This document shows positions 43,008-51,205 of a stretch of 64,000 bases of DNA, piece after piece. Every line of letters begins with the position of its first letter. Position 1 is the first letter of the stretch. The position numbers and the translations under genes are program-made. Source of the stretch: Sphingomonadales bacterium. Its GTDB lineage: Bacteria; Pseudomonadota; Alphaproteobacteria; Sphingomonadales; Sphingomonadaceae. The DNA lies in the NCBI GenBank assembly GCA_027486415.1, contig JAIXPC010000002.1, positions 434,001 through 498,000 on the forward strand. The letters run 5' to 3'. Under the pieces are notes generated by a model. That model was not told the origin of the DNA and searched no databases. It worked only from the letters and a program-made list of their open reading frames with translations.

Positions 43008-44702
43008 ATGCGCGTGGTGGCCTTGGCGCTGTTGCTGGCAACCGCTTCATCGGGGGCGGCACCGGCGACGGCGGAGCCGCTGTATATCGTCAACGGCCTG
43101 ATCGTCGACGGTTCGGGCGGCGAACCTTACAAGGGGTGGGTCGCCATCGAGGGCGACCGCATCCATTCGATGGGGCGCGACTGGCCGGCGGGCCGTGTCG
43201 CCCATGATGCGAAGATGGTCGACGCCAGGGGGCAGGCCATCTCGCCCGGTTTCGTCAACATGCTGAGCTGGGCCACCGAAAGCCTGCTGATCGATGGCCG
43301 CGCCCAGAGCGACATCCGCCAGGGCGTGACGCTGGAAATCATGGGCGAAGGCAATTCGATGGGGCCATGGAACCCGGAGATGAAGCGCCTGATCCAGCAG
43401 CGGCAGGACGACATCAAGTTCCCTATCACCTGGACGACACTGGGCGAATATCTGGCCACGCTGGAGAAGAAGGGCATCGCGCCCAACGTGGCGAGCTTTG
43501 TCGGCCACACCACGGTGCGCGTGCACGAGGTGGGCGAAAGCGATGTTGATCCGACCCCGGAACAGCTGAAGCGGATGCAGGGGCTGGTGCGCGCCGCGAT
43601 GAACGAAGGCGCGCTGGGGCTGGGCACGTCGATGATCTATGCGCCGGCGGCCTATGCCGAAACGCCGGAACTGATCGCGCTGGCCAAGGCAAGCGCGGCC
43701 TGTGGCGGCATGTACATCAGCCATATGCGATCGGAAGGCGACCGCATCGAACAGGCTGTGGACGAACTGATCACCATCGCAAAGGAAAGCGGCGGCCCGG
43801 CCGAAATCTGGCACATGAAGATGTCGGGCCGAAGGAACTGGGGCAAGCTCGATACCATCATCGGCAAGGTGGAAGCGGCGCGCGCCCAGGGCATCCGCAT
43901 CACCGCCAACATGTACAATTATACCGCCGGTGCCACCGGGCTGGACGCCGCCATGCCCATCTGGGTGCAGTCGGGCGGGCTGGAAAAATGGATCGAGCGG
44001 CTGAAGGATCCGGCCATCCGCGCCCGCGTGAAGCGCGAGATGATGGACGAGAATGCCGATTGGGAAAATCTGGCGCGGCGGGCCGGCAATCCCGACATGG
44101 TGCTGCTGCTGGGCTTCAAGAATCCCAAGCTGAAACCGCTGACCGGCAAGACGCTGGGCGAGGTGGCCCGCATGCGCGGCACCAGCCCGGAAGACACCGC
44201 GATCGACCTGGTGATCGAGGATGGCAGCCGGGTCGGCACCGCCTATTTCCTGATGGACGAGGAGAATGTGAAGCGTCAGACCGCGCTGCCGTGGATGAGC
44301 TTTGGCTCTGACGCCGGCGCGCCATCGGCGGAAGGCGTGTTCCTGCTGAGCCAGGATCACCCGCGCGCCTATGGCAATGTCGCCCGCCTGCTCGGCAAAT
44401 ATGTGCGCGAGGACAAGACGACGACGCTTGCCGACGCGGTGCGGCGGCTGAGCCACCTGCCGGTGACCAACCTGGGCATCAAGGAACGCGGGCTGCTGAA
44501 GCCGGGCTACTATGCGGACGTGGTGATCTTCGATCCGGCCACCATCAAGGATCACGCCACCTTCGAGAAACCAGCGCAATATGCCACCGGTGTGTCGAAC
44601 GTATGGGTGAACGGCGTACAGGTGCTGAAGGGCGGCGAGCCGACGGGGGCCGCGGCGGGGCGGTTCGTGAAGGGCCCCGGCACCGGACGGTGCCCAACCT
44701 GA
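43008..44702 (+). CDS. D-aminoacylase-family amidohydrolase with altered metal site, secreted
   Basis: 564 residues with a signal peptide. The fold is N-acyl-D-amino-acid deacylase-like: SHMRSEGDRI (His239), WHMKMSG (His269) and SFGSDAG match conserved blocks. The first metal motif, normally GFIDxHTH, reads SPGFVNMLSWATES (Leu86, Trp88), so the HxH is gone. The usual Cys-containing GNCG turn is replaced by a MGEGNS turn. Activity is therefore uncertain. The ATG at 43008 has GGGGGA 6 bases upstream. An ATG at 43002 is adjacent but poorly spaced. A tandem duplication covers its stop codon. Confidence 0.8.
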   Translation: MRVVALALLLATASSGAAPATAEPLYIVNGLIVDGSGGEPYKGWVAIEGDRIHSMGRDWPAGRVAHDAKMVDARGQAISPGFVNMLSWATESLLIDGRAQSDIRQGVTLEIMGEGNSMGPWNPEMKRLIQQRQDDIKFPITWTTLGEYLATLEKKGIAPNVASFVGHTTVRVHEVGESDVDPTPEQLKRMQGLVRAAMNEGALGLGTSMIYAPAAYAETPELIALAKASAACGGMYISHMRSEGDRIEQAVDELITIAKESGGPAEIWHMKMSGRRNWGKLDTIIGKVEAARAQGIRITANMYNYTAGATGLDAAMPIWVQSGGLEKWIERLKDPAIRARVKREMMDENADWENLARRAGNPDMVLLLGFKNPKLKPLTGKTLGEVARMRGTSPEDTAIDLVIEDGSRVGTAYFLMDEENVKRQTALPWMSFGSDAGAPSAEGVFLLSQDHPRAYGNVARLLGKYVREDKTTTLADAVRRLSHLPVTNLGIKERGLLKPGYYADVVIFDPATIKDHATFEKPAQYATGVSNVWVNGVQVLKGGEPTGAAAGRFVKGPGTGRCPT

Positions 44703-44734
44703 AACTTGCCGGACGGTGCCCAGCCTGAAACATT
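44683..44734. repeat. Tandem duplication across the amidohydrolase stop codon
   Basis: Two 26-base units: CCGGACGGTGCCCAACCTGA followed by AACTTG, and the same unit with CCCAGCC and AACATT. Only one mismatch occurs in the first 23 bases. The stop codon TGA lies in the first copy, so the second is untranslated. Confidence 0.75.
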
Positions 44735-44755
44735 CGCGCGGGCAAGTGTCCCCGC

Positions 44756-45769
44756 CTAATCGGCGCGGACGATCTCCACGACGATATCACCATCCTGCAG
44801 CCGCTGCGCGCCGGGATCGAACCAGCCGAGATGCTGGCCGGCGCGCACCACCCGCACGCCCAGCCCGGTGGTGATGGCTGACAGCGGCTGGCCCACTTCC
44901 GCCGCCATGACCGGGCGTTCGCACAGCGCCACCCGGCCCCGCGCGGCGGCGAGATCGGTGATGTAATCCACCGCGTGGCCGTTGGTGGCGGCCCGGGCCA
45001 GCAATTGCCCGCCCAGCACCACCGGGTTGATGATGGCATCGGCGCCGGCCTGGTGCAGCAGATCGGCATTTTCGGCGGAGCGCACACTCACGCTGATGCG
45101 CGCGTCGGGCGCGAGCCGGCGGGCCGACAGCACGATCAGCGCGGCGGCATCGTCGCGATTGGGGGCGACGATCACCCGCGCCGCACGGCCGATGCAGGCG
45201 GTGGCCAGCACCTCGTCGCGCGTGGCATCGCCGGTGATGCCCAGCACGCCGCAGGCCATCGCGGCGTCGATCCGGGCCGGATCGCAGTCCACCACCACGA
45301 TGCTGCCGCCGGCCACGCCCTGCGCCAGCAGCTCCTCCACCGCGGCGGCCCCGCTGGTGCCATAACCGCAGACGACGACGTGATTGTGCAAGGTGCGCTG
45401 TGTCATGCGGGTCTTTGCCTGTTCCCAGCCGCTTTTCAGGAAGAAACTATAGGCTGAGCCGAGGAAGATCAGCCAGACAAACAACCGGATCGGCGTGACG
45501 ACAAAGGCATCGAAGGCTCGCGCCGCATCGCTGACCGGCACGATGTCGCCATAGCCCACCGTGGTGACGGTGACGGCGGTGAAATAGACGACATCCAGAA
45601 ACGACAGCACATTGTCGGCATTGTCCTTCAACCCGTCGCGTTCGAACCAGTGGCCGGCGACCGCGACCCCGAACAGCGCCAGCACCAGCACGACACGCAC
45701 CAGCAGGGATGACCCCGGTGACAGCCGCGCCGGCTGGCGCAGCACCAGACCGGTGCGGGCCCGCGTCAC
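44756..45769 (-). CDS. Potassium channel with RCK (TrkA-N) domain
   Basis: 337 residues from a GTG at 45769. A two-helix pore core surrounds the selectivity filter TVGYGD (70-75). A cytoplasmic regulator of K+ conductance follows: CGYGTSGAAAVEELLAQG is the nucleotide-binding glycine loop, and a TrkA-C-like tail ends the protein. NAD or nucleotide likely gates it. The GTG overlaps the stop of the upstream alpha/beta hydrolase (GTGA), so translation is coupled. An earlier in-frame start at 45898 would run back through the hydrolase. Confidence 0.88.
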   Translation of the reverse strand: MTRARTGLVLRQPARLSPGSSLLVRVVLVLALFGVAVAGHWFERDGLKDNADNVLSFLDVVYFTAVTVTTVGYGDIVPVSDAARAFDAFVVTPIRLFVWLIFLGSAYSFFLKSGWEQAKTRMTQRTLHNHVVVCGYGTSGAAAVEELLAQGVAGGSIVVVDCDPARIDAAMACGVLGITGDATRDEVLATACIGRAARVIVAPNRDDAAALIVLSARRLAPDARISVSVRSAENADLLHQAGADAIINPVVLGGQLLARAATNGHAVDYITDLAAARGRVALCERPVMAAEVGQPLSAITTGLGVRVVRAGQHLGWFDPGAQRLQDGDIVVEIVRAD

Positions 45770-46821
45770 TGGCTGCGCGCCAGCAGCGCCTTCAACTCGC
45801 CTTCCCAGAAGATCGACCATGTGTGGGTGGAATGCCCGCGCGTGTCGGCGGTTTCCGGGATCAGCACGAATTTGCCCTTGGGCATCGCCTTCGCCCACTG
45901 CGCCGGCTGGCCGATGCCGGGCGGGTTGATGAAATCATCGGCACTGTTCACCCAGGTCACCGGCATGGTGATGCGGGCCAGCCGGGCCAGCGGCTTGTAA
46001 TTGCGACTGGCCTCCAGCTGGTAGATGCGGTCATTGGCATCCGCGCTGCCGGCCAGCCCCGCCGTCATCGCGCGTTCGGCCATCTGATCGGCGGCAGCGC
46101 GCGTCGGGGCATCGGCCTGCATCCTGACCGGGGCAGAACTGGCCATCGCCTGCAGCGCCACGCCAACGCGCAGGCCGTTCAGCGGCGGTTTCGTGTAATT
46201 GCCGCCCTGCCAGTCGGGATCGGCCTTGATCGCCTGGATCGCCATCGCCCGCCACAGGCGATTGCGCCCGGCCAGTTCGATCACGTTGCAGGCCATCGGC
46301 ATGATCGCCTTGGCCCGGCCGGGCAGATCGATGCCGAACTGGAAGCCCATCATGCAGCCCATCGATGTGCCCATCAGCAGCCGCAGCTGCTTCACGCCCA
46401 GATGATCGAGCAGCAGCCCCTGCGCGCGCACCATGTCGCCATAGTCATAGGCCGGAAACGCCATCTTCAGGCCATCGGATGGCTTTGACGATCCGCCGTG
46501 GCCGATGGCATCGGGCAGGATGATGAAATATTTCGCGGCATCCAGTGGCGCGCCCTTTTCGAACAGCCGGGCAAACTGCGGGTTCAGGAACTGCGCGCCG
46601 GTGCCGCCGGTGCCGTGGCCCACCATCACGGCGTTGATGATCTCGCCCTTGCCGTTGCGGATCGGCGTGCCGATGGTGCGGTAATGCTGCTTCAGTTCCG
46701 GCAGCGTCTTGCCATCGGCAAAGCGGAAGTTGGCGGTGGTGAAATCGGCGTCACTGATAGCGGGCGCGGCAGTTGCCGCAGTGGCGATCAGCGCCGCGAT
46801 GGCGGCAAGGGCGGGCTTCAT
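45766..46821 (-). CDS. Alpha/beta hydrolase, MetX/homoserine-acetyltransferase-like, secreted
   Basis: 351 residues with a signal peptide (MKPALAAIAALIATAATAAP). Alpha/beta hydrolase of the MetX-like branch: oxyanion region VGHGTGGTG, nucleophile elbow GTSMGCMMG (Ser), acid in WVNSADDFINP, and His in RGHSTHTW near the end. Exported, so it is not the cytosolic homoserine acetyltransferase. It probably has esterase or hydrolase activity. The start ATG follows GGGAG. Confidence 0.85.
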   Translation of the reverse strand: MKPALAAIAALIATAATAAPAISDADFTTANFRFADGKTLPELKQHYRTIGTPIRNGKGEIINAVMVGHGTGGTGAQFLNPQFARLFEKGAPLDAAKYFIILPDAIGHGGSSKPSDGLKMAFPAYDYGDMVRAQGLLLDHLGVKQLRLLMGTSMGCMMGFQFGIDLPGRAKAIMPMACNVIELAGRNRLWRAMAIQAIKADPDWQGGNYTKPPLNGLRVGVALQAMASSAPVRMQADAPTRAAADQMAERAMTAGLAGSADANDRIYQLEASRNYKPLARLARITMPVTWVNSADDFINPPGIGQPAQWAKAMPKGKFVLIPETADTRGHSTHTWSIFWEGELKALLARSQ

Positions 46822-47006
46822 GGTGGTGGCTCCCTGTTGGTGGCCAAGGGATGCCAGCGGCGATGGGGCGGAGGCAATGGGAATGTTGTTTCCCCATCGG
46901 CCGGCAGGGTCAAACGCCAACAATCCTGATTGACGCACGCAACTTTTTGTTGGGAGTTGGGTTCACGGCCCATGCGTGCCGTGCGAACGGATCACAGGGA
47001 GGCGTC

Positions 47007-47042
47007 ATGAATCCATTTGCCGCGCGGCAAGGCTTTCCCTGA
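47007..47042 (+). CDS. Putative 11-residue leader peptide upstream of the histidine kinase
   Basis: ATG at 47007 with AGGGAGG four bases upstream encodes MNPFAARQGFP and stops in TGATG, where the A-T-G is the kinase start at 47042. Such overlap suggests translational coupling. The kinase itself has only a poor Shine-Dalgarno. No rare-codon run or attenuator hairpin is obvious. Confidence 0.45.
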   Translation: MNPFAARQGFP

Positions 47043-48529
47043 TGCGAGAACTGCAGATCGAGAAACTCCCTGTCGCGCGCGGCAGGCCGCTCGTCGGCGT
47101 GACCATAACGCTCGCGCTTGTCGCCCTGGCGTGGGCGGCCCGTGTGGCGGCGGATCCACTGCTGCCGTCCGGATTTCCCTACGTCACCTTCTTTCCGGCG
47201 GTCATCGTCACGTCATTTCTCTTCGGTGTGCGGCTGGGCGCCCTGTCGGCGCTGCTTTCCGGGCTGCTGGCCTGGTATTTCTTTGTCAGTCCCGTTCACC
47301 CATTCGATCTGACGTTCGGCGCCCAGGTGGCGCTGGCATTCTATGTGTTCGTGGTGGCGACCGATCTTGCCCTGGTTCACTGGATGCAGACGGCCAACCA
47401 GCAACTGGTCAGGCAGCGCGAGATCAATCGGAACCTCGCCGAATCAAAGGAGTTGATCGTCCGCGAGTTGCAGGATCGCATCAGGGAACGTGACGAGGCA
47501 GCCGATGATTTGCTTCAGAGCCAGGTCCAGACCCAGCTGGCGACGCGAACGGCAGGAATCGGTCTCTGGCAATGGAACGTCCGCACCGGCGAGGTCCATT
47601 GGGATCGGACGATGTTCGAGCTGTATGGCATGACGCCGACGCCGGACGGGCTGGTGCGATACGCCGACTATATCGCCAGCCTTCACCCCGGCGACGCGGC
47701 CGCGCAGGATGCCATCCTGCACGATACCGTTGCCACCTGCGGCGGCAGCCAGCGCGAATTTCGCATCCGACGATCGGATGATGGCAGCGTTCGCCACATC
47801 CGCGCGGTGGAAATTGCCCGGCCGGGAGCTGACGGTGCAGCCGAATGGGTGGTGGGCACCAACCTCGATGTTTCCGATCAACGGAACCGCGAAGCCCGGA
47901 TCCGTTTGCTGATGGAAGAGGTGAACCATCGCGCCAAGAACATGCTGGGCGTGGTAATGGCGGTTGCCAAGCAGACACGGGCACCTGACCATGATGCGTT
48001 CATGGTGCGCTTTGCCGAACGCATCGAATCCCTTGCGGCCAGTCAGGACCTGCTTGTCGTGAGCCAGTGGAACGGTGTGCAGCTTGAAAGCCTCGCCCAT
48101 GCCCAGCTCAGCCATTTCCGGGATTTGATCGGCAGTCGCATCCTGCTTTCGGGTCCGTCGGCACCGTTGCTGCCGTCGGCCGTCCAGACAATTGGCATCG
48201 TGCTCCATGAACTGGCAACCAACGCGAGCAAGCACGGCGCCCTGTCCAACGATCAGGGCCGGGTGACGGTCAGGTGGGAGCTGCTGCCCGGTGCCCGGCC
48301 TGACCGTTTCGTTCTGCATTGGACCGAATCCGGCGGCCCGCCGGTTGTGCCGCCCAGCCGGCTTGGCTTTGGGTCCACCGTGATCGGCAAGATGGTGCAG
48401 ATGAGCGTCGATGGCGAGGTTTCGATCGACTTTGCGCCAACGGGCTTGTCGTGGCGGCTCGACTGCCCGTCGGCCAATGTGATCGGCGATGAGAGGCCGC
48501 TCGATATGCAACCGGGCGAACGACCATGA
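47042..48529 (+). CDS. HWE-family sensor histidine kinase with DUF4118 membrane domain and PAS
   Basis: 495 residues. Three or four membrane helices at 17-110 (DUF4118/KdpD-like, with the FFPAVIVTSFLFGVRLGALSAL pattern) precede a coiled-coil region at 115-165 and a PAS domain at 166-280 (WNVRTGEVHWDRTMFELYG). The HWE dimerisation helix contains His296 in EEVNHRAKNMLGVV, and the HATPase core reads LHELATNASKHGAL. It autophosphorylates and signals to the response regulator whose ATG overlaps its stop. In alphaproteobacteria such kinases often feed general stress or light responses. The stimulus is not predictable here. Confidence 0.9.
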   Translation: MRELQIEKLPVARGRPLVGVTITLALVALAWAARVAADPLLPSGFPYVTFFPAVIVTSFLFGVRLGALSALLSGLLAWYFFVSPVHPFDLTFGAQVALAFYVFVVATDLALVHWMQTANQQLVRQREINRNLAESKELIVRELQDRIRERDEAADDLLQSQVQTQLATRTAGIGLWQWNVRTGEVHWDRTMFELYGMTPTPDGLVRYADYIASLHPGDAAAQDAILHDTVATCGGSQREFRIRRSDDGSVRHIRAVEIARPGADGAAEWVVGTNLDVSDQRNREARIRLLMEEVNHRAKNMLGVVMAVAKQTRAPDHDAFMVRFAERIESLAASQDLLVVSQWNGVQLESLAHAQLSHFRDLIGSRILLSGPSAPLLPSAVQTIGIVLHELATNASKHGALSNDQGRVTVRWELLPGARPDRFVLHWTESGGPPVVPPSRLGFGSTVIGKMVQMSVDGEVSIDFAPTGLSWRLDCPSANVIGDERPLDMQPGERP

Positions 48530-48882
48530 CGGCACGCATTCTCCTGGTGGAGGACGAGGCATTCATCGCGATGCTGCTGGCTGAAGGGCTGGAGAACGTG
48601 GGTTTTGAGATCGTCGGGCCCTGCGCATCCGTGGCTCGGGCCCTTTCCGTTCTGGACCAGCCCGATTGTTGCGATGCTGCGGTTCTGGACGCCAATCTGC
48701 GCGGCGAGAGTGCGCTGCCGGTTGCCCAGGCACTGCGCGCGCGATCGATCCCCTTCGTCGTGACGACCGGTTATCTGCAGAGCCAGCTTCCCGACGCACT
48801 GGCCACGGCGACCATATTGTCAAAGCCGATCCGCATCGCCGCGCTTGTGGCCGAGCTTGAACGGCTTTTGGGCCGGCGGTGA
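48526..48882 (+). CDS. Single-domain response regulator receiver
   Basis: 118 residues, CheY-like, with no output domain. The acid pocket is Glu9/Asp10 (LLVEDEAF), the phospho-acceptor is Asp55 in AAVLDANLRG, and Lys is in ILSKPIRIAAL. The ATG overlaps the kinase stop (ATGA), so it is certainly co-translated. Single-domain partners of HWE kinases often act by protein binding or phosphate shuttling. Confidence 0.92.
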   Translation: MTARILLVEDEAFIAMLLAEGLENVGFEIVGPCASVARALSVLDQPDCCDAAVLDANLRGESALPVAQALRARSIPFVVTTGYLQSQLPDALATATILSKPIRIAALVAELERLLGRR

Positions 48883-48967
48883 AGACGGGTGATGACCGGC
48901 CATGGGGCACCGGGCGGTCGGAACAGAGACAAGCAAGCCCGGCAGGACCATTGCACCGCAAACGCCA

Positions 48968-49002
48968 ACGCGCTGGTCGAACAGGCAATTCGACCAGCGC
49001 GT
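48968..49002 (-). terminator. Rho-independent-like terminator of tRNA-Leu
   Basis: A perfect 14-base-pair inverted repeat, ACGCGCTGGTCGAA and TTCGACCAGCGCGT with a 7-base loop, beginning 13 bases past the tRNA 3' end in the minus direction. The following minus-strand bases include GTTTG, a short T-rich tract. It could also end the kinase operon from the other side. Confidence 0.75.
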
Positions 49003-49015
49003 CAGCAATGTAGAG

Positions 49016-49102
49016 TGGTGCCCAGAAGAGGACTCGAACCTCCACGCCCTTGCGAGCGCCAGCACCTGAAGCTGGTGCGTCTACCAATTCCGCCATCTGG
49101 GC
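49016..49102 (-). tRNA. tRNA-Leu(CAG)
   Basis: 87 bases on the minus strand. The acceptor 5' strand GCCCAGA pairs with TCTGGGC, then A and an encoded CCA. The D arm contains GGCGGAATTGGTAGACGC, the anticodon loop TTCAGGT gives CAG, there is a short class II variable arm (GCGCTCGCAAGGGCG region), and the T loop is GGTTCGAGTCC. All four arms pair by eye. Followed by a perfect 14-bp hairpin. Confidence 0.95.
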
Positions 49103-49204
49103 ACGGGGTAGGCGGCGGCTGATATGGGCGGAATCAGGGGTTGTCAATCGCCTGTTGCACTTTGGCCTGCAAATTTCTGGGGCTGCGTGGTCGCGGGGGG
49201 CAAT

Positions 49205-50251
49205 ATGGCCCAAGACATCGGCAGCGCCAGCGGTTACACCGCCGGCATGACTGATCTCACCCCTCCGCACGACCCTGAACAGGGGTCGCCTCTGGCCGAT
49301 GGCAGCCTGGTCACGGTGATCGGCGGCGCCGGCTTCATCGGCCGCTATGTTGTCGAGGCGCTGGCCCGCGCCGGTTGCCGGGTTCGCGTCGTCTCCCGCC
49401 ATGCCGACAGCGCGCTGTTCCTGAAGCCGCTGGGCGGCCTGGGCCAGATCCAGGTGGTTTCGGGCGACATAAGGTCGGATGCCGACATGGCGGCGGCCTT
49501 TGCCGGTGCGGTGGCGGGCGTCAATCTGGTCGGCATCCTCGCCGAAAGCGGCAAGCAGCGCTTTGCCGATCTGCAGGCCGAAGGTGCCGGCCGGGCGGCG
49601 CGCGCGGCGGCGGCGGCGGGTGTGAAGGCCTATGTGCAGGTTTCGGCCATCGGCGCCGATGCCCGCAGCCCGATTGCCTATGCCCGCAGCAAGGGCGAGG
49701 GCGAGGCGCAGGTGCTTGCCGCCCTGCCGCTTGCCACCATCCTGCGGCCCAGCCTGGTGGCCGGGCCGGAAGACCAGTTCTTCAACCGCTTTGCCGGCAT
49801 GGCCCGACTGGCCCCGGCCCTGCCGGCCATCTGCGGCGACAGCAAGTTCCAGCCGGTTTACGTGCGTGACGTGGCCGATGCGGTGCTGGCGGCGCTGCAA
49901 TCGCCTGAAGCGCGCGGCCGCATTTATGAACTGGGCGGGCCTGACGTGCTGAGCTTCACCCGCATCCTGACGATGATTTCGGAACTGACCGGGCTGGATC
50001 GCCCGGTGGTGCCATTGTCGGACTTCACGTCGGGCCTGCTGGCGAAGATGGGCGATATCCTGCCCTTCATGCCGATGAACAGCGATCAGCTGGCCATGCT
50101 GAAACTGGGCAATGTCTGCGCGCCCGGCACACCGGGGCTGAGCGAACTGGGCATCACGCCCACCCCGCTGTCGGCGTTCGTGCCCGACATGATGGCGCGG
50201 TTCCGCCCCGGTGGTCGCTTTGCGAAATCGGGCGAGGGTCAGGCGGCGTGA
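49205..50251 (+). CDS. NAD-dependent epimerase/NDUFA9-like complex I assembly-type protein
   Basis: 348 residues. Atypical SDR: Rossmann GGAGFIGR (residues about 41-48), with no complete YxxxK but an SxxAYARSK-type segment (PIAYARSKGEGEAQV). This matches the NDUFA9/YfcH-like group tied to respiratory complex I or quinone chemistry. The ATG at 49205 has GGGGGGC 4 bases upstream. An ATG at 49247 without a Shine-Dalgarno is the alternative. The uppP GTG overlaps its stop (GTGA). Confidence 0.82.
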   Translation: MAQDIGSASGYTAGMTDLTPPHDPEQGSPLADGSLVTVIGGAGFIGRYVVEALARAGCRVRVVSRHADSALFLKPLGGLGQIQVVSGDIRSDADMAAAFAGAVAGVNLVGILAESGKQRFADLQAEGAGRAARAAAAAGVKAYVQVSAIGADARSPIAYARSKGEGEAQVLAALPLATILRPSLVAGPEDQFFNRFAGMARLAPALPAICGDSKFQPVYVRDVADAVLAALQSPEARGRIYELGGPDVLSFTRILTMISELTGLDRPVVPLSDFTSGLLAKMGDILPFMPMNSDQLAMLKLGNVCAPGTPGLSELGITPTPLSAFVPDMMARFRPGGRFAKSGEGQAA

Positions 50252-51054
50252 ACCAGCCCGATCTGCTGACCATCATCCTGTTGGGCATCGTTGAAGGGCT
50301 GACCGAATATCTGCCCGTGTCATCGACCGGCCACCTGATCCTGGCCGGCGAACTGCTGGGTTTTTCCGGTGAGGCCGGGGCGACGTTCGATATCGCCATC
50401 CAGTCCGGCGCGATCCTGGCGGTGCTGGTGGCCTATTGGGCGCGCTTCATGGGCGTGGCGCGCGGTCTGTTGATCCGCGAACCCACGGCGCTGGCCTTCA
50501 TTCGCAACGTGTTGTTGGGCTTCCTGCCTGCCGCCGTGATGGGCGTGCTGTTCATCAAGGCGGTCGAGGCGCTGCTGGAAAGCCCCGCCACCGTCGCCGT
50601 CTCCCTGATCATCGGCGGCATTGCCATCTTGTGGATCGAGCGGCGCATGGGCGCGGCCCGCGTATCGGGGGTCGAGGCGCTGAGCGCGGGGACATCGGTG
50701 AAGATCGGGCTGGGCCAGTGCCTGGCCATGATCCCCGGCGTGTCGCGTTCGGGCGCGACGATCATGGCCGCACTGTGGCTGGGCGTTGATCGCAAGACGG
50801 CGGCGGAGTTCAGCTTCTTTCTGGCCGTGCCGACCATTTCGGGCGCCACGGTGCTGATGCTGTGGAAGAACCGCGAGGCGCTGGACGCCTCCAACCTGTC
50901 GGCCATCGGCATCGGCTTTGCCGTCAGCTTCGTGGTGGCGCTGGCGGTGGTGAAGGGCTTTGTCGCGCTGGTCAGCCGGTATGGTTTTGCGCCGTTCGCC
51001 TGGTACCGAATCGCCGCCGGCAGCGCGGCGCTGGTGTGGTTGGCGTTAAGATAG
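50248..51054 (+). CDS. uppP: Undecaprenyl-diphosphatase UppP (BacA)
   Basis: 268 residues, polytopic. The signatures EGLTEYLPVSSTGHLIL and PGVSRSGATIMAALWLG are complete. It dephosphorylates undecaprenyl pyrophosphate to recycle the lipid carrier for peptidoglycan and O-antigen, and over-supply confers bacitracin tolerance. It starts with GTG, overlapping the stop of the previous gene by 4 bases, so the two are translated together. Confidence 0.96.
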   Translation: MNQPDLLTIILLGIVEGLTEYLPVSSTGHLILAGELLGFSGEAGATFDIAIQSGAILAVLVAYWARFMGVARGLLIREPTALAFIRNVLLGFLPAAVMGVLFIKAVEALLESPATVAVSLIIGGIAILWIERRMGAARVSGVEALSAGTSVKIGLGQCLAMIPGVSRSGATIMAALWLGVDRKTAAEFSFFLAVPTISGATVLMLWKNREALDASNLSAIGIGFAVSFVVALAVVKGFVALVSRYGFAPFAWYRIAAGSAALVWLALR

Positions 51055-51069
51055 GGCCGGAACGGCCAT

Positions 51070-51083
51070 TATTGCCGGCAATA
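51070..51083. promoter_or_regulatory. 14-base perfect palindrome upstream of gltD
   Basis: TATTGCCGGCAATA, 16 bases past the uppP stop and 123 bases before gltD. Possible operator or dimer-binding site for a regulator of the glt operon, or a short hairpin. No regulator is known for it here. Confidence 0.4.
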
Positions 51084-51116
51084 TTGCTGCGTGTAATGAC
51101 GTAGTTGACGGATTTA

Positions 51117-51205
51117 TGGCAGGTTTGTTGACCAATCGGCAGTTTTTTGCGTGACATTGCCATTCCATTGTGGTTTCGCACCTGCCAGCGAAAGGTTTGG
51201 CAGGT
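51117..51205 (+). promoter_or_regulatory. gltD leader with three TGGCAGGT half-sites and a start-abutting stem
   Basis: TGGCAGGT occurs at 51117-51124 and 51198-51205, and its complement ACCTGCCA at 51180-51187. The last two form a perfect 8-bp stem with a 10-base loop that ends one base before the gltD ATG and includes its AGG ribosome-binding element. This could regulate translation or mark binding sites. Confidence 0.5.

Noticed and set aside
51100-51140. Sigma-54 promoter for gltD
   Set aside because: TGGCAG-N5-TTGAC resembles a -24/-12 element, but the essential GC of the -12 half is missing.
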